Positions 17,613 through 30,299 of a DNA stretch of 64,000 bases are shown one piece after another. The number at the start of each line of letters is the position of its first letter. Positions within the stretch are counted from its first letter, which is position 1. The notes beneath the pieces were generated by a model. That model did not search any database. It was not told the DNA's origin and saw only the letters and a program-made list of their open reading frames with translations. Made by a program: the position numbers and the translations under genes. The DNA comes from Chimaeribacter californicus (GTDB taxonomy: Bacteria > Pseudomonadota > Gammaproteobacteria > Enterobacterales > Enterobacteriaceae): NCBI RefSeq assembly GCF_002858675.1, contig NZ_PJZF01000014.1, forward strand, positions 1 through 64,000, in the 5' to 3' direction.

Positions 17613-19091
17613 ATGGCTAATTACTTCAACACCCTGAACCTGCGCCAGCAGCTGGCCCAATTGGGTAAATGTCGCTTTATGTCCCGCGACGAATTTGCCG
17701 ACGAAGCCGGCTACCTGAAAGGGAAAAAAGTGGTGATTGTGGGCTGTGGTGCTCAGGGCCTGAACCAGGGCCTGAACATGCGCGACTCCGGCCTGGACAT
17801 CGCCTACGCCCTGCGTCAGGAAGCGATTGACGAAAAACGCGCCTCCTGGCGTAAAGCCACAGAAAACGGCTTCAAGGTCGGTACCTATGAAGAGCTGATC
17901 CCGCAGGCCGATCTGGTGGTTAACCTGACCCCGGACAAGCAGCACAGCGCGGTGGTGAAAGCTGTACAGCCGCTGATGAAAGATGGCGCGGCGCTGGGTT
18001 ACTCCCATGGCTTCAATATCGTGGAAGTGGGCGAGCAGATCCGTAAAGACATCACCGTGGTGATGGTGGCGCCGAAGTGCCCCGGCACCGAAGTGCGTGA
18101 AGAGTACAAACGTGGCTTTGGCGTACCGACGCTGATTGCCGTTCACCCGGAAAATGACCCGAAAGGCGAAGGCATGGCGATCGCCAAAGCCTGGGCTGCC
18201 GCTACCGGCGGCCACCGTGCCGGCGTGCTGGAGTCATCCTTCGTGGCAGAGGTGAAATCTGACCTGATGGGTGAGCAGACCATTCTGTGCGGTATGTTGC
18301 AGGCCGGTTCGCTGCTCTGCTTCGACAAGCTGGTCGCAGACGGCGCTGAGCCGGCCTACGCGGAAAAACTGATTCAGTTCGGCTGGGAAACCATCACCGA
18401 GGCGCTGAAACAGGGCGGCATCACCCTGATGATGGACAGACTCTCCAACCCGGCAAAACTGCGTGCCAATGCACTGTCTGAACAGCTGAAAGGCATCATG
18501 GCGCCGCTGTTCCAGAAACATATGGATGACATCATCTCCGGCGAATTCTCCAGCGGCATGATGGCAGACTGGGCAGCAGACGATGTGAAACTGCTGACCT
18601 GGCGTGAAGAGACCGGTGCGACCGCGTTTGAAAATGCGCCGCAGCAAGAGGGTAAAATTGCTGAGCAGGAGTACTTCGACCACGGCGTGCTGATGATCGC
18701 AATGGTGAAAGCCGGGGTAGAACTGGCCTTCGAAACCATGGTGGACGCCGGTATCATTGAAGAGTCCGCGTACTACGAATCCCTGCACGAGCTGCCGCTG
18801 ATCGCGAACACCATCGCCCGTAAGCGCCTGTATGAGATGAACGTGGTGATCTCCGACACCGCAGAGTACGGCAACTACCTGTTCGCCAACGCGGCCGTGC
18901 CGCTGCTGAAAGAGAAATTCATGGCCTCGCTGCAAACCGGCGACCTGGGTCAGTCCGTGGCGGGTACCTCGGTGGACAACGCGCAACTGCGTGACGTTAA
19001 CGAAGCGATCCGCAACCACCCGATCGAATCCGTGGGCCGCAAACTGCGTGGCTACATGACGGACATGAAACGCATCGCGGTTGCCGGCTAA
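17613..19091 (+). CDS. ilvC: ketol-acid reductoisomerase, class II (long form)
   Basis: 492 aa, the class II enterobacterial length. NADPH-dependent isomeroreductase converting acetolactate and acetohydroxybutyrate to dihydroxy acids. Rossmann motif [14 protein letters not shown]; acidic Mg ligands in the duplicated C-terminal knotted domain ([20 protein letters not shown] and [16 protein letters not shown]). Good SD ACGGAG. Monocistronic, induced by its substrates through IlvY. Confidence 0.97.
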   Translation: MANYFNTLNLRQQLAQLGKCRFMSRDEFADEAGYLKGKKVVIVGCGAQGLNQGLNMRDSGLDIAYALRQEAIDEKRASWRKATENGFKVGTYEELIPQADLVVNLTPDKQHSAVVKAVQPLMKDGAALGYSHGFNIVEVGEQIRKDITVVMVAPKCPGTEVREEYKRGFGVPTLIAVHPENDPKGEGMAIAKAWAAATGGHRAGVLESSFVAEVKSDLMGEQTILCGMLQAGSLLCFDKLVADGAEPAYAEKLIQFGWETITEALKQGGITLMMDRLSNPAKLRANALSEQLKGIMAPLFQKHMDDIISGEFSSGMMADWAADDVKLLTWREETGATAFENAPQQEGKIAEQEYFDHGVLMIAMVKAGVELAFETMVDAGIIEESAYYESLHELPLIANTIARKRLYEMNVVISDTAEYGNYLFANAAVPLLKEKFMASLQTGDLGQSVAGTSVDNAQLRDVNEAIRNHPIESVGRKLRGYMTDMKRIAVAG

Positions 19092-19108
19092 CCGCAGCGG
19101 AAACAGAA

Positions 19109-19136
19109 AAGGGCGACATCATGTCGCCCTTTTTTA
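19109..19136. terminator. terminator between ilvC and ppiC
   Basis: Stem agggcgacat/atgtcgccct followed by six T on plus; a run of A before it gives T on minus as well, so it can end both convergent genes. Confidence 0.9.
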
Positions 19137-19152
19137 TGCCTGTCGCCGCCGA

Positions 19153-19434
19153 TCAGTTGCGGTACAGCACCTTGATAATGTGGTAACCAAACTGGGTTTT
19201 TACCGGCCCGTAAGGTTTCAGCAATTCGCAGCTGAACACTGCTTTGTCAAAGGACGGCACCATGTCGCCTTTGCGGAATTCACCCAGCGAGCCGCCGGCA
19301 CGCTTGGACGGGCAGGTAGAATGCTTGCGGGCCAGCTCCTGGAAGTCGGCACCTTGCGCCAGTTTATCCAGAATGTCGTTGGCCTGTTGTTCGGTATCGA
19401 CCAGGATATGCAGTGCAGACGCAGTATTCGCCAT
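19153..19434 (-). CDS. ppiC: peptidyl-prolyl cis-trans isomerase C (parvulin)
   Basis: 93 aa, the minimal single-domain parvulin size. Motifs: [37 protein letters not shown] and the C-terminal [11 protein letters not shown]. Cytoplasmic prolyl isomerase without signal peptide. Convergent with ilvC, divergent from rep, as in E. coli; the sugar-free 170-base gap to rep carries both promoters. Confidence 0.95.
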   Translation of the reverse strand: MANTASALHILVDTEQQANDILDKLAQGADFQELARKHSTCPSKRAGGSLGEFRKGDMVPSFDKAVFSCELLKPYGPVKTQFGYHIIKVLYRN

Positions 19435-19605
19435 AATAAAGCCTTTTTTACGAAATGAATGTCAGCGCCTACTCTACCACCCGCCGCGCCGGATGTGGAC
19501 AACCCGCCGGTTTACCGTGCCATAATCCGAAAGTAAAGGCGGTCAATCTCCGCCCGCCTTTCTGATACAATCGCCGCCCGTCCATCTCTTGAGCAAAATA
19601 GCGCC

Positions 19606-21627
19606 ATGCGATTAAACCCCAGCCAACAACACGCCGTCGAATTTGTCACAGGACCTTGCCTGGTTCTGGCCGGGGCCGGCTCCGGAAAAACCCGGGTGAT
19701 CACCAACAAAATCGCCCACCTGATCCGTGAGTGTGGCTATCAGGCACGCCATATCGCCGCCGTGACCTTTACCAACAAGGCCGCGCGCGAGATGAAAGAG
19801 CGTGTCGCCCAGACCATGGGCCGCAAGGAGGCGCGCGGGCTGATGATTTCTACCTTCCATACGCTGGGGCTGGAGATTATCAAACGTGAATATGCCGCAC
19901 TCGGCATGAAATCCAACTTCTCGCTGTTTGACGATCAGGATCAGCTGGCGCTGCTGAAAGAACTGACCGAAAAATGGCTGGAAAATGACAAGACGCTGCT
20001 CCAGCAACTGATCTCCACGATCTCAAACTGGAAAAACGATCTGGTCGATCCGCAGGGCGCGGCAGGCCGGGCACGTTCCGAGCGCGAAAAGCTGTTCGCC
20101 CACTGCTACAGCCTCTACCACGATCATCTCCGCGCCTGTAACGTGCTGGACTTTGACGACCTGATCCTGCTGCCGACGCTGCTGCTGCAACGCAATGAGG
20201 AAGTGCGTGAGCGCTGGCAGCAGCGCATCCGCTACCTGCTGGTGGATGAATACCAGGACACCAACACCAGCCAGTATGAACTGGTGAAATTGCTGGTGGG
20301 CAACCGTGCACGCTTTACCGTGGTGGGCGATGACGATCAGTCGATCTACTCCTGGCGCGGCGCGCGGCCGCAGAACCTGGTATTGCTGAAAGAGGATTTC
20401 CCGGCGTTGCAGGTGATCAAGCTGGAGCAGAATTACCGCTCGACCGGGCGCATCCTGAAGGCTGCCAATATTCTGATTGCCAACAACCCGCATGTGTTTG
20501 AGAAGCGGCTGTTCTCCGAGCTGGGCTACGGCGAGGCGCTGAAAGTGGTGACCGCCAATAATGAGGATCACGAAGCGGAAAGGGTGGTCGGCGAGCTGAT
20601 CGCCCACCGCTTTGTGCGGAAAACCCAGTACAGCGACTATGCGATTCTGTACCGGGGTAACCACCAGTCGCGGCTGTTTGAAAAGATGCTGATGCAAAAC
20701 CGCATCCCGTACCGGATTTCCGGCGGCACCTCGTTCTTCTCCCGGCCGGAGATTAAAGATTTACTCGCCTATCTGCGCATTCTGACCAACGAAGGGGATG
20801 ACAGCGCGTTCCTGCGCATCGTCAACACGCCGAAACGTGAAATCGGCCCCGCGACGCTGCAAAAGCTGGGCGAATGGGCCAACCAGCGCAATAAAAGTTT
20901 GTTTGCCGCCAGTTTCGATCTGGGGCTGGGCCAGTACCTGACCGGGCGCGGGCTGGAATCCTTACAGCGCTTTACCCACTGGCTGAAAGGCGTGGCGGAC
21001 CTGGCTGAACGTACCCCGGTGGCCGCGGTGCGTGACCTGATCCACGGCATCGACTATGAAAGCTGGCTCTATGAGACCTCGCCCAGCGCCAAAGCCGCCG
21101 AAATGCGGATGAAGAACGTCAACCAGCTGTTCAGCTGGATGACCGAAATGCTGGAAGGCACCGACCTCGATGAGCCGATGACGCTGGCTCAGGTGGTGAC
21201 GCGCTTTACCCTGCGCGACATGATGGAGCGCGGCGAAAGCGATGAGGAGCTGGATCAGGTTCAGCTGATGACGCTGCACGCCTCGAAGGGGCTGGAGTTC
21301 CCCTACGTCTTTTTGGTCGGCATGGAAGAGGGCTTGTTGCCGCACCAGAGCAGCATCGATGAAGAGAACGTGGACGAAGAGCGCCGCCTGGCTTACGTCG
21401 GCATTACCCGCGCGCAAAAAGAGCTGGTGTTTACCCTGTGCCGCGAACGCCGTCAGTATGGCGAGCTGGTGCGCCCGGAGCCAAGCCGTTTTCTGCTGGA
21501 GTTGCCGCAGGACGATCTGGCGTGGGAGACGGAACGCAAAGTGGTCAGCGCGGAGGAGCGGATGCAGAAAGGACAGTCCAGCCTGGCAAATATCCGCGAA
21601 ATGCTGGCAAAAGCGCGCGGCGGCTGA
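19606..21627 (+). CDS. rep: ATP-dependent DNA helicase Rep
   Basis: 673 aa, same as E. coli Rep. Superfamily 1A helicase (UvrD/PcrA/Rep): motif [11 protein letters not shown], motif II DEYQDTN, motif [17 protein letters not shown], motif IV YRS, motif [12 protein letters not shown]. 3'-5' translocase that clears proteins ahead of replication forks. Starts ATG 19606. Ends at ARGG, without the long tail of UvrD. Confidence 0.97.
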   Translation: MRLNPSQQHAVEFVTGPCLVLAGAGSGKTRVITNKIAHLIRECGYQARHIAAVTFTNKAAREMKERVAQTMGRKEARGLMISTFHTLGLEIIKREYAALGMKSNFSLFDDQDQLALLKELTEKWLENDKTLLQQLISTISNWKNDLVDPQGAAGRARSEREKLFAHCYSLYHDHLRACNVLDFDDLILLPTLLLQRNEEVRERWQQRIRYLLVDEYQDTNTSQYELVKLLVGNRARFTVVGDDDQSIYSWRGARPQNLVLLKEDFPALQVIKLEQNYRSTGRILKAANILIANNPHVFEKRLFSELGYGEALKVVTANNEDHEAERVVGELIAHRFVRKTQYSDYAILYRGNHQSRLFEKMLMQNRIPYRISGGTSFFSRPEIKDLLAYLRILTNEGDDSAFLRIVNTPKREIGPATLQKLGEWANQRNKSLFAASFDLGLGQYLTGRGLESLQRFTHWLKGVADLAERTPVAAVRDLIHGIDYESWLYETSPSAKAAEMRMKNVNQLFSWMTEMLEGTDLDEPMTLAQVVTRFTLRDMMERGESDEELDQVQLMTLHASKGLEFPYVFLVGMEEGLLPHQSSIDEENVDEERRLAYVGITRAQKELVFTLCRERRQYGELVRPEPSRFLLELPQDDLAWETERKVVSAEERMQKGQSSLANIREMLAKARGG

Positions 21628-21660
21628 CGCCGCACTACGTAAACGCCCATAACAAACAGC

Positions 21661-21686
21661 AAAAAGCCCGGCAAGCCGGGCTTTTT
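21661..21686. terminator. terminator between rep and gppA
   Basis: aaaaagcccggc-aa-gccgggcttttt, symmetric hairpin with A-run and T-run, serving the two convergent genes. Confidence 0.93.
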
Positions 21687-21698
21687 GCTGAGCAGGCG

Positions 21699-23189
21699 TT
21701 ACGTCATTTCTTCCACGGTCAGCGGCCAGTGGACATAACTTTGCCAATGGCTCTCATGTTCCAGTTCTTCCGCCCGCAGCGGATGCTGTTCCAGCCAGCC
21801 ATGCGGCACCTGTACCGACAACACATCCTCTTCGGCATGCAGGCGCACCGCCGGCAGGGTGTCATCGCGGCGGCGGCTGGCAAAGATAATCGCCAGCCGT
21901 AACAACCGGCAGAGGCGCTGAGCCTGGCGCGGCGGCAAGGCGTTCTGCTGGTCAAGCAGCGTGAGGTCCAGGGTGTTGTTCTGGTTTTGCAGCAGCGTCG
22001 CCAGCAGCTTTTTCTGCGCCGGGGTAAAGCCGGGCAGGTCAAGGTGACGGATCAGGTAAGCCGCGTGGTGCGGGGCCTGACGGAAATCAACGCTGAGGCC
22101 GATTTCATGGATCAGACAGGCGCTGTTGAGCAATTCACGGGCGAGAGCATCCAGTTGCCACGCCTGCGCCAGTTGCAGGGCAAAACTCTCTGCTAGCTGG
22201 GCAACCCGTGCCGCCTGTTCGCTGTCCAGCAGGTAGCGGCGCTGCAAATTGCGCAGTGTGCGGTGGCGGATGTCCTGCTCAATCGGCAGGTGCAACATGC
22301 CGTACACCAGCCCTTCACGCAGTGCGCCACCGGCCAGCGTCATGGTGTCGATGTTCAGCGCCTTGAAAATGGCGATCAGAATCGACAGGCCGCTGGGGAA
22401 CACCAGCGCACGCTCAAGCGTCAGCCCCTCAATTTCCAGCTCTTCCAGCTTGCCGCACTGAATGGCGCGGTGTTTAAGCTGTTGCAGTTTGGGCAGGGTA
22501 ATGCGTTCATCCATGCCCTGCGCCACCATGATCTCCTGCAACGCCTGCACCGTGCCGGACGCCCCGACGCAAATCTGCCAGCCTTTCTCAATCAGGGCAT
22601 CCGCCACCGGCGCAATCATCGCCAGCGCGGCTTCCTCAGCCTGGTCAAAATTCGCTTTACCCAGATTGCGGTCGCCGAAGTAACGTTCCAGCCAGGTGAC
22701 GCAGCCCATCGACAGGCTGAACAGCGCGGTAGACTGCGCGCCCGTGCCGGTCACCAGCTCGGTACTGCCGCCGCCGATGTCGACCACCAGACGCTGATCC
22801 GGGCCGCCGGTGGTGTGCGCCACGCCGTGATAGATAAGGCGCGCTTCCTCTTCCCCACTGATCACCTGAATCGGGCAGCCGAGGATCGCCTGCGCCGTTT
22901 CCAGGAATTCATCCGTGTTGGTCGCCAGCCGCAGCGTGGCGGTGGCGACAACCCGCACCTGATCGCGCGGGATGTCCTGCAGCCGTTCCGAGAAGAGTTT
23001 CAGGCATTGCCAGCCGCGCTGCATCGCCTCATGGGACAGCCGGTTATCTTTGCCCAGACCGGCGGCCAGCCGGACTTTGCGCTTGATGCGTGCCAGCGTC
23101 TGGATGCTGCCCGCCACCTCCCGCACCACCAACATATGGAAACTGTTGGAGCCCAGATCGATGGCGGCATAGAGGGAGGAACTGAGCAT
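21699..23189 (-). CDS. gppA: guanosine pentaphosphate phosphatase / exopolyphosphatase
   Basis: 496 aa (E. coli 494). Ppx/GppA phosphatase fold of the actin/hsp70 ATPase superfamily: phosphate loop [12 protein letters not shown], second phosphate motif [10 protein letters not shown], adenosine-type motif [14 protein letters not shown], then a C-terminal HD-like helical domain with [19 protein letters not shown]. Converts pppGpp to ppGpp and degrades polyphosphate. Lies five bases after rhlB on the same strand and probably shares its transcript. Confidence 0.96.
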   Translation of the reverse strand: MLSSSLYAAIDLGSNSFHMLVVREVAGSIQTLARIKRKVRLAAGLGKDNRLSHEAMQRGWQCLKLFSERLQDIPRDQVRVVATATLRLATNTDEFLETAQAILGCPIQVISGEEEARLIYHGVAHTTGGPDQRLVVDIGGGSTELVTGTGAQSTALFSLSMGCVTWLERYFGDRNLGKANFDQAEEAALAMIAPVADALIEKGWQICVGASGTVQALQEIMVAQGMDERITLPKLQQLKHRAIQCGKLEELEIEGLTLERALVFPSGLSILIAIFKALNIDTMTLAGGALREGLVYGMLHLPIEQDIRHRTLRNLQRRYLLDSEQAARVAQLAESFALQLAQAWQLDALARELLNSACLIHEIGLSVDFRQAPHHAAYLIRHLDLPGFTPAQKKLLATLLQNQNNTLDLTLLDQQNALPPRQAQRLCRLLRLAIIFASRRRDDTLPAVRLHAEEDVLSVQVPHGWLEQHPLRAEELEHESHWQSYVHWPLTVEEMT

Positions 23190-23194
23190 CGTGG

Positions 23195-24487
<1,293 letters not shown>

Positions 24488-24605
24488 AGTGTGGTAGAAT
24501 ATCAGCTAACTATTGCTTTACGAAAGCGTATCCGGTGAAATAAAGTCAACCTAATGTTGGTTAATGCTACATCAACTAGGTAGACATAATCCTTTGGAGT
24601 AAAAC

Positions 24606-24932
24606 ATGAGCGATAAAATTATTCACCTGACTGACGACAGTTTCGACACCGATGTGCTTAAAGCCGAGGGGCTGGTTCTGGTCGATTTCTGGGCAGAGTG
24701 GTGTGGTCCTTGTAAGATGATTGCTCCGATTCTGGATGAAATTGCGCAAGAGTTTGACGGCAAGCTGACCATCGCCAAACTGAACATCGATGACAACCCG
24801 GGCACCGCGCCGAAATACGGCATCCGTGGTATCCCGACCCTGCTGTTGTTCAGAAACGGTGAAGTCGCTGCCACCAAGGTGGGCGCGCTGTCTAAAGGTC
24901 AGCTGAAAGAGTTCCTGACCGCCAATATGTAA
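24606..24932 (+). CDS. trxA: thioredoxin 1
   Basis: 108 aa with active site WCGPC in [16 protein letters not shown] and the cis-proline loop [10 protein letters not shown]; nearly identical to E. coli thioredoxin 1. Cytoplasmic disulfide reductase, also a phage T7 polymerase cofactor in E. coli. TTTGGAG lies ten bases before the ATG. Confidence 0.98.
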   Translation: MSDKIIHLTDDSFDTDVLKAEGLVLVDFWAEWCGPCKMIAPILDEIAQEFDGKLTIAKLNIDDNPGTAPKYGIRGIPTLLLFRNGEVAATKVGALSKGQLKEFLTANM

Positions 24933-25377
24933 TCGGCACGGACGTCCGATAAGCCGGGTGTTTAGCGGGGAATGTGAAATTCACGTTGGCCGCTAGACGC
25001 CTGCAAAGAAGCGTGTTAAGTTTACTTCTACTGCATATAGAACTTACCTGTAGTTTGAATCCTAAAACAGTGTAGATCCAGAACCTTCCGGGTTTGCTCT
25101 GTGTTGAACGCATTGCTTTCTGCGCGGCAATAACATCACGTTATTATTTACCAGCACGAAACTTACGATGCATTTGACAGTCACACGGTTTTGCTAAAAT
25201 CATTTAGGCACTTTCGTTCTCAGTCTGCCACATTTTCATGAATACCGTAATTTTGCTCACGGTCTCTCTTCAGATAAAACGCACTGAGATTGAATGCCAG
25301 TAAACAGGCACGGAATTCGCTGCCATACCATTCACGACAAAGTTCGAGACATACCCCGAGTTTAAGAACCCACCATT
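24933..25377 (+). other. trxA-rho intergenic region / rho 5' leader
   Basis: 445 bases. E. coli rho has a long leader where Rho terminates its own transcript, and a leader ORF rhoL. Here I do not find a rhoL homologue; a 21-codon frame from ATG 25238 (starting MNTVILLTVSL) and a 9-codon frame from ATG 25169 exist but lack good ribosome binding sites. The second half is C-rich and G-poor in patches, compatible with rut-type loading. No clear intrinsic terminator. Confidence 0.5.
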
Positions 25378-26637
25378 ATGAATCTTACCGAATTAAAGAA
25401 CACGCCGGTTTCTGAGCTGATTACTCTCGGCGAAAATATGGGGCTGGAAAACCTGGCCCGCATGCGCAAACAAGACATTATCTTCTCCATTCTTAAGCAG
25501 CATGCGAAGAGTGGTGAGGATATCTTCGGCGACGGCGTACTGGAGATATTGCAGGATGGCTTCGGCTTCCTCCGTTCTGCAGACAGCTCCTACCTCGCCG
25601 GTCCTGATGACATCTACGTTTCTCCCAGCCAAATCCGCCGCTTTAACCTTCGTACCGGTGACACCATTTCCGGTAAGATTCGTCCCCCGAAAGAGGGTGA
25701 GCGTTATTTCGCGCTGCTGAAAGTTAACGAAGTCAACTACGACAAACCAGAAAACGCCCGCAACAAAATCCTGTTCGAAAACCTTACCCCGCTGCATGCC
25801 AATTCCCGTCTGCGTATGGAACGCGGCAACGGTTCCACCGAAGACATCACCGCACGCGTGCTGGATCTGGCCTCCCCGATTGGCCGTGGCCAGCGTGGCC
25901 TGATTGTGGCACCGCCGAAAGCCGGTAAGACCATGCTGCTGCAGAACATTGCGCAGAGCATCGCCTACAACCACCCGGACTGCGTGCTGATGGTGCTGCT
26001 GATTGACGAGCGCCCGGAAGAAGTGACCGAGATGCAGCGTCTGGTGAAGGGTGAAGTAGTCGCGTCGACCTTCGACGAACCGGCTTCCCGTCACGTGCAG
26101 GTAGCGGAAATGGTGATCGAGAAGGCCAAGCGCCTGGTTGAGCACAAAAAAGATGTGATCATCCTGCTGGACTCCATCACCCGTCTGGCGCGTGCCTACA
26201 ACACCGTGGTACCGGCTTCCGGCAAGGTACTGACCGGTGGTGTGGACGCCAATGCCCTGCACCGTCCGAAACGCTTCTTCGGTGCGGCACGTAACATGGA
26301 AGAGGGCGGCAGCCTGACCATCATCGCGACTGCACTGGTCGATACCGGTTCGAAGATGGACGAAGTGATTTACGAAGAGTTTAAAGGTACAGGTAACATG
26401 GAACTGCACCTGGCGCGTAAAATTGCTGAAAAACGTGTCTTCCCGGCGATTGATTACAACCGCTCCGGTACCCGTAAAGAAGAGTTGCTGGCTACGCAGG
26501 AAGAGCTGCAAAAAATGTGGATCCTCCGCAAGATTATTCACCCGATGGGCGAAATCGACGCGATGGAATTCCTCATTAATAAGCTCGCGATGACCAAAAC
26601 GAATGATGAATTCTTCGACATGATGAAGCGCTCATAA
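25378..26637 (+). CDS. rho: transcription termination factor Rho
   Basis: 419 aa, same as E. coli. N-terminal helix bundle ([20 protein letters not shown]), cold-shock-like primary RNA site with DGFGFLRS, and RecA-type ATPase with P-loop [11 protein letters not shown], Walker [15 protein letters not shown] and the Q/R-loop region [23 protein letters not shown]. Hexameric RNA translocase. Monocistronic with its own leader; near identity to E. coli makes this certain. Confidence 0.98.
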   Translation: MNLTELKNTPVSELITLGENMGLENLARMRKQDIIFSILKQHAKSGEDIFGDGVLEILQDGFGFLRSADSSYLAGPDDIYVSPSQIRRFNLRTGDTISGKIRPPKEGERYFALLKVNEVNYDKPENARNKILFENLTPLHANSRLRMERGNGSTEDITARVLDLASPIGRGQRGLIVAPPKAGKTMLLQNIAQSIAYNHPDCVLMVLLIDERPEEVTEMQRLVKGEVVASTFDEPASRHVQVAEMVIEKAKRLVEHKKDVIILLDSITRLARAYNTVVPASGKVLTGGVDANALHRPKRFFGAARNMEEGGSLTIIATALVDTGSKMDEVIYEEFKGTGNMELHLARKIAEKRVFPAIDYNRSGTRKEELLATQEELQKMWILRKIIHPMGEIDAMEFLINKLAMTKTNDEFFDMMKRS

Positions 26638-26654
26638 TTCTGTAAAACTCGGGG

Positions 26655-26684
26655 AACGCCACGCTAAGTCGTGGCGTTTTTTGC
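26655..26684 (+). terminator. rho terminator
   Basis: aacgccac/gtggcgtt stem closing on gctaagtc, followed by T-rich ttttttgcttt, 17 bases after the rho stop. Confidence 0.88.
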
Positions 26685-26934
26685 TTTTGATAGTTACGAT
26701 AAGCCATTAAAAGTTTCATGAATGTCATATTCAGATAATGACGGATGGCGTTTTAGTGACTGTTTTTCTAAGTTAATGGATTTTCCGGGTGAGCACGCAG
26801 CGCAATCCGTAAGGTTTTTGACACGCCAGAACCATAACTGTCACCATAGGATAGGACTGTAAGGCCACGAGGGTTTATGACATTGCCAGGTTGCAAACCA
26901 GAGTGCCTTATCATTTTGCAGAGAGCTGTTAACT
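26685..26934 (+). promoter_or_regulatory. wec operon upstream region
   Basis: 250 bases before the first ECA gene. A perfect -35 TTGACA lies at 26818-26823, but the -10 candidates at proper distance (CACCAT at 26842) are weak. No JUMPstart/ops element (GGCGGTAG) was seen, so RfaH control is not suggested. Confidence 0.4.
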
Positions 26935-28032
26935 GTGAATCTACTCACTATGAGTACTGATCTTCTCTTTATCTTCCTGTTTTCCTTCTGTTTTTTATTT
27001 GCTGCCCGTAAAGTCGCGAAGAAAATTGGTCTCGTTGATAAACCTAATTACCGTAAACGCCATCAGGGGCTGATTCCACTGGTCGGCGGCATTTCGGTTT
27101 TCGCCGGAATCTGTTTTACCTTCCTGATCTCCGATTTCCATATCCCCCATTCCCTGCTTTACCTGAGCTGCGCCGGTGTGCTGGTGCTGGTTGGGGCGCT
27201 GGATGACCGCTATGACATCAGCGTGAAAATCCGCGCGCTGGTGCAGGCGCTGGTCGGCATCGCCATGATGGTGTTTGCCGGGCTGACGCTGAAAAGCCTG
27301 GGGCATATCCTGGGGCCGTGGGAAATGGTGCTGGGGCCGTTCGGCTATCTGGTCACGTTGTTTGCCGTGTGGGCCGCGATCAACGCCTTTAACATGGTGG
27401 ACGGCATCGACGGCCTGCTGGGCGGGCTTTCCTGCGTCTCCTTCGGGGCGATGGGCATCCTGGTCTATCAGGCCGGGCATGTTGACCTGGCGCTCTGGTG
27501 CTTCGCGATGATTGCCGCCATCATCCCCTATATCCTGCTTAACCTCGGTGCGCTCGGCCGGCGTTATAAGGTGTTCATGGGCGATGCCGGCAGCACGCTG
27601 ATTGGCTTTACCGCCATCTGGATCCTGATGCAGAGCACCCAGGGGCCAACCCCGCCGATGAACCCGGTCACGGCGCTGTGGCTTATCGCCATTCCGCTGA
27701 TGGACATGATCGCCATCATGTACCGCCGCCTGCGCAAGGGCATGAGCCCCTTCTCGCCGGACCGCCAGCACATCCACCATCTGATTATGCGCGCCGGATT
27801 CTCTTCCCGGCAGGCGTTCGTGCTGATTACGCTGGCAGCGGCCATCCTGGCGGCGATCGGGGTCATTGGTGAACGGCTGGTGTTTGTGCCGGAGTGGATG
27901 ATGCTGTTCCTGTTCCTGCTGGCGTTTCTGCTGTATGGCTACTGCATCAAACGCGCCTGGCGCGTGGCCCGGTTTATCAAACGTATTAAGCGCCGCATGC
28001 GCCGCTCCACGATCAATAAGCACGTATCTTAA
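26935..28032 (+). CDS. wecA: UDP-GlcNAc:undecaprenyl-phosphate GlcNAc-1-phosphate transferase
   Basis: 365 aa, GTG start at 26935 with MNLLTMSTDLLFIFL. Polytopic membrane enzyme (about 11 segments) with family motifs GALDDRYDISV, NAFNMVDGIDGLLGG, FMGDAGSTLIGF and the HIHH loop (RQHIHHLIMRAGF). Makes undecaprenyl-PP-GlcNAc, the first lipid-linked step of ECA and of many O antigens. First gene of the wec cluster. Confidence 0.97.
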   Translation: MNLLTMSTDLLFIFLFSFCFLFAARKVAKKIGLVDKPNYRKRHQGLIPLVGGISVFAGICFTFLISDFHIPHSLLYLSCAGVLVLVGALDDRYDISVKIRALVQALVGIAMMVFAGLTLKSLGHILGPWEMVLGPFGYLVTLFAVWAAINAFNMVDGIDGLLGGLSCVSFGAMGILVYQAGHVDLALWCFAMIAAIIPYILLNLGALGRRYKVFMGDAGSTLIGFTAIWILMQSTQGPTPPMNPVTALWLIAIPLMDMIAIMYRRLRKGMSPFSPDRQHIHHLIMRAGFSSRQAFVLITLAAAILAAIGVIGERLVFVPEWMMLFLFLLAFLLYGYCIKRAWRVARFIKRIKRRMRRSTINKHVS

Positions 28033-28049
28033 CCCGAGGTGTTCCGGCA

Positions 28050-29102
28050 GTGATGAAATCTGAGACGTTACCGACTTCCAAGACACACCCTGTAGAAAAT
28101 GAACTGGATATCCGCGGGTTGTGCTGTGCGCTGTGGCGCGGCAAACGCTGGATAATCGGGCTGGCCTTGCTGTTCGCCGTTCTGGCGCTGGGCGTCTCTT
28201 ACCTGGTAGAGCAGAAATGGAGTACGACGGCCATCACTGACCGGCCGACGGTCAATAACCTGGGCGGCTACTATTCGCAGCAGCAGTTCCTGCGCAACCT
28301 GGATGTGCGGGCGGCCAATGCGCCGGTGGGCGACCAGCCCTCGATCTCAGATGAGGCCTATAATGAATTCATCATGCAGCTGGCGGCCTATGACACGCGC
28401 CGTGACTTCTGGTTGCAGACGGATTATTACAAACAGCGCCAGGAAGGGGATGTCAACGCGGATGCCGCATTACTGGATAAGCTGATCAGCACCATTCAGT
28501 TCATTCCGCGTGATGACAAAAAATTCCTGAATGACAGTGTGAAACTCACGGCAGAAACCGCCGTGGATGCCAATAAACTGTTACGCCAGTATGTGGCCTT
28601 TGCCAGCCAGCGGGCGGTGCAACACCTGAACGATGAGTTGCAGGGGGCGTGGGCGGCGCGCACCGTCTCGATGCTGGCGCAGGTGAAGCGGCAGGAAGCG
28701 GTGGCCGCGGCGGTGTATAAGCGCGCGATGAACAGCGTGGAGCAGGCATTGAAAATTGCCCGCCAGCAGAACATCAGCCGCAGCCAGACGGATACCCCGG
28801 CCGAGCAGCTGCCGGATTCCGACATGTTTTTATTGGGCACGCCGATGTTGCAGGCCCGCCTGGAGTCTTTACAGGCGTCCGGCCCGAGTTATGACATCAG
28901 TTACGATCAGAACCGGGCCATGTTATCGACCCTCAACGTAGGGCCGACGTTAGATGCAAAATTCCAGACCTACCGCTATCTGCGTACGCCGGAGGAGCCG
29001 GTCACGCGTGATAGCCCGCGCCGCGCATTCCTGATGGTAATGTGGGGCGTTGTGGGAGCGTTGATCGGCGCGGGAATTGCTCTGGTGCGCCGACGGGCTT
29101 AA
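28050..29102 (+). CDS. wzzE: ECA polysaccharide chain length modulator
   Basis: 350 aa. Wzz fold: TM1 near residues 32-50 (WIIGLALLFAVLALGVSYLV), long periplasmic helical domain with coiled-coil character, proline-rich TM2 region at the C-terminus (TPEEPVTRDSPRRAFLMVMWG) and basic end RRRA. Start GTG 28050 or ATG 28053. Sets modal length of ECA made by WzyE, in particular cyclic ECA. Confidence 0.94.
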   Translation: MMKSETLPTSKTHPVENELDIRGLCCALWRGKRWIIGLALLFAVLALGVSYLVEQKWSTTAITDRPTVNNLGGYYSQQQFLRNLDVRAANAPVGDQPSISDEAYNEFIMQLAAYDTRRDFWLQTDYYKQRQEGDVNADAALLDKLISTIQFIPRDDKKFLNDSVKLTAETAVDANKLLRQYVAFASQRAVQHLNDELQGAWAARTVSMLAQVKRQEAVAAAVYKRAMNSVEQALKIARQQNISRSQTDTPAEQLPDSDMFLLGTPMLQARLESLQASGPSYDISYDQNRAMLSTLNVGPTLDAKFQTYRYLRTPEEPVTRDSPRRAFLMVMWGVVGALIGAGIALVRRRA

Positions 29103-29168
29103 CTGAACGATAAACGGACGCGCCAGGCACCCGCGGGCCGCGTCCCCACGACTTAAAAGAGATTCGCT

Positions 29169-30299
29169 GTGAAAGTGTTGACTGTTTTCGGCACCCGCCC
29201 GGAAGCCATTAAAATGGCCCCGCTGGTACACGCTCTGGCCCAGGATGAGGCCTTTGAAGCAAAAGTATGCGTAACGGCTCAACATCGTGAGATGTTGGAT
29301 CAGGTTCTGCGTCTGTTTGATATCGAACCCGATTTTGATCTCAACATCATGCGCCCCGGCCAGGGGCTGACCGAAATCACCTGCCGCATCCTTGAGGGGC
29401 TAAAGCCGGTGCTGGAGGCGTTCCGGCCGGACGTGGTGCTGGTGCACGGCGATACCACCACCACCATGGCCACCAGCCTGGCGGCGTTTTACCAGCGCAT
29501 CCCGGTCGGCCACGTGGAGGCCGGGTTACGCACCGGCGATCTCTTTTCCCCCTGGCCGGAAGAGGCCAACCGCAAGCTTACCGGCACCCTCGCCACCTGG
29601 CACTTTGCGCCGACAGAGAATTCGCGCCGCAACCTGCTGGGCGAGTCCACGCCGGAGAGCCGCATCGTGGTCACCGGCAACACGGTGATTGATGCACTGC
29701 TGTGGGTACGTGACCGCATCCTCGGCAATGCCGAACTGGTCGGTGAGCTGGCCCGGCGCTACGCCTTTTTAGACAATAACAAGAAACTGATTCTGGTGAC
29801 CGGCCACCGGCGCGAAAGCTTCGGCGGCGGGTTTGAGCGCATCTGTACCGCGCTGGCGGAGATTGCCCGCCGGCACCCGGACGTGCAGGTCGTCTACCCG
29901 GTGCACCTCAACCCGAACGTCAGCGAGCCGGTCAACCGCATCCTCAGCGGCATCGGTAACATCTTCCTGATTGAGCCGCAGGACTACCTGCCGTTTGTCT
30001 ATCTGATGGATCGTGCCTACCTGATCCTGACCGATTCCGGCGGCATTCAGGAAGAGGCGCCTTCGCTCGGCAAACCGGTGCTGGTGATGCGCGATACCAC
30101 AGAGCGCCCGGAAGCGGTGGACGCCGGCACCGTGCGGCTGGTCGGCACCGACATGGCAAAAATCGTGCAGGAGGTGACCCGCCTGCTGACCGATGACAAC
30201 GAATATCACGCCATGAGCCGGGCGCATAACCCTTACGGCGACGGACACGCCTGCCAGCGTATTCTTCACGCATTAAAGACCCATCAGGTGAAGCCATGA
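29169..30299 (+). CDS. wecB: UDP-GlcNAc 2-epimerase (non-hydrolysing)
   Basis: 376 aa, GTG start, [20 protein letters not shown]. Epimerase_2/GT-B fold with [36 protein letters not shown] and [19 protein letters not shown]. Makes UDP-ManNAc for the ECA trisaccharide. Overlaps wecC by four bases. Confidence 0.97.
   Translation: MKVLTVFGTRPEAIKMAPLVHALAQDEAFEAKVCVTAQHREMLDQVLRLFDIEPDFDLNIMRPGQGLTEITCRILEGLKPVLEAFRPDVVLVHGDTTTTMATSLAAFYQRIPVGHVEAGLRTGDLFSPWPEEANRKLTGTLATWHFAPTENSRRNLLGESTPESRIVVTGNTVIDALLWVRDRILGNAELVGELARRYAFLDNNKKLILVTGHRRESFGGGFERICTALAEIARRHPDVQVVYPVHLNPNVSEPVNRILSGIGNIFLIEPQDYLPFVYLMDRAYLILTDSGGIQEEAPSLGKPVLVMRDTTERPEAVDAGTVRLVGTDMAKIVQEVTRLLTDDNEYHAMSRAHNPYGDGHACQRILHALKTHQVKP

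Noticed and set aside
25393-26541. 382-aa frame antisense to rho
   Set aside because: Shadow of the highly conserved rho gene; no family motif, no ribosome site.
26995-28086. 363-aa frame antisense to wecA
   Set aside because: Gln/His/Arg-rich composition typical of the reverse of a membrane-protein gene; no supporting motif.
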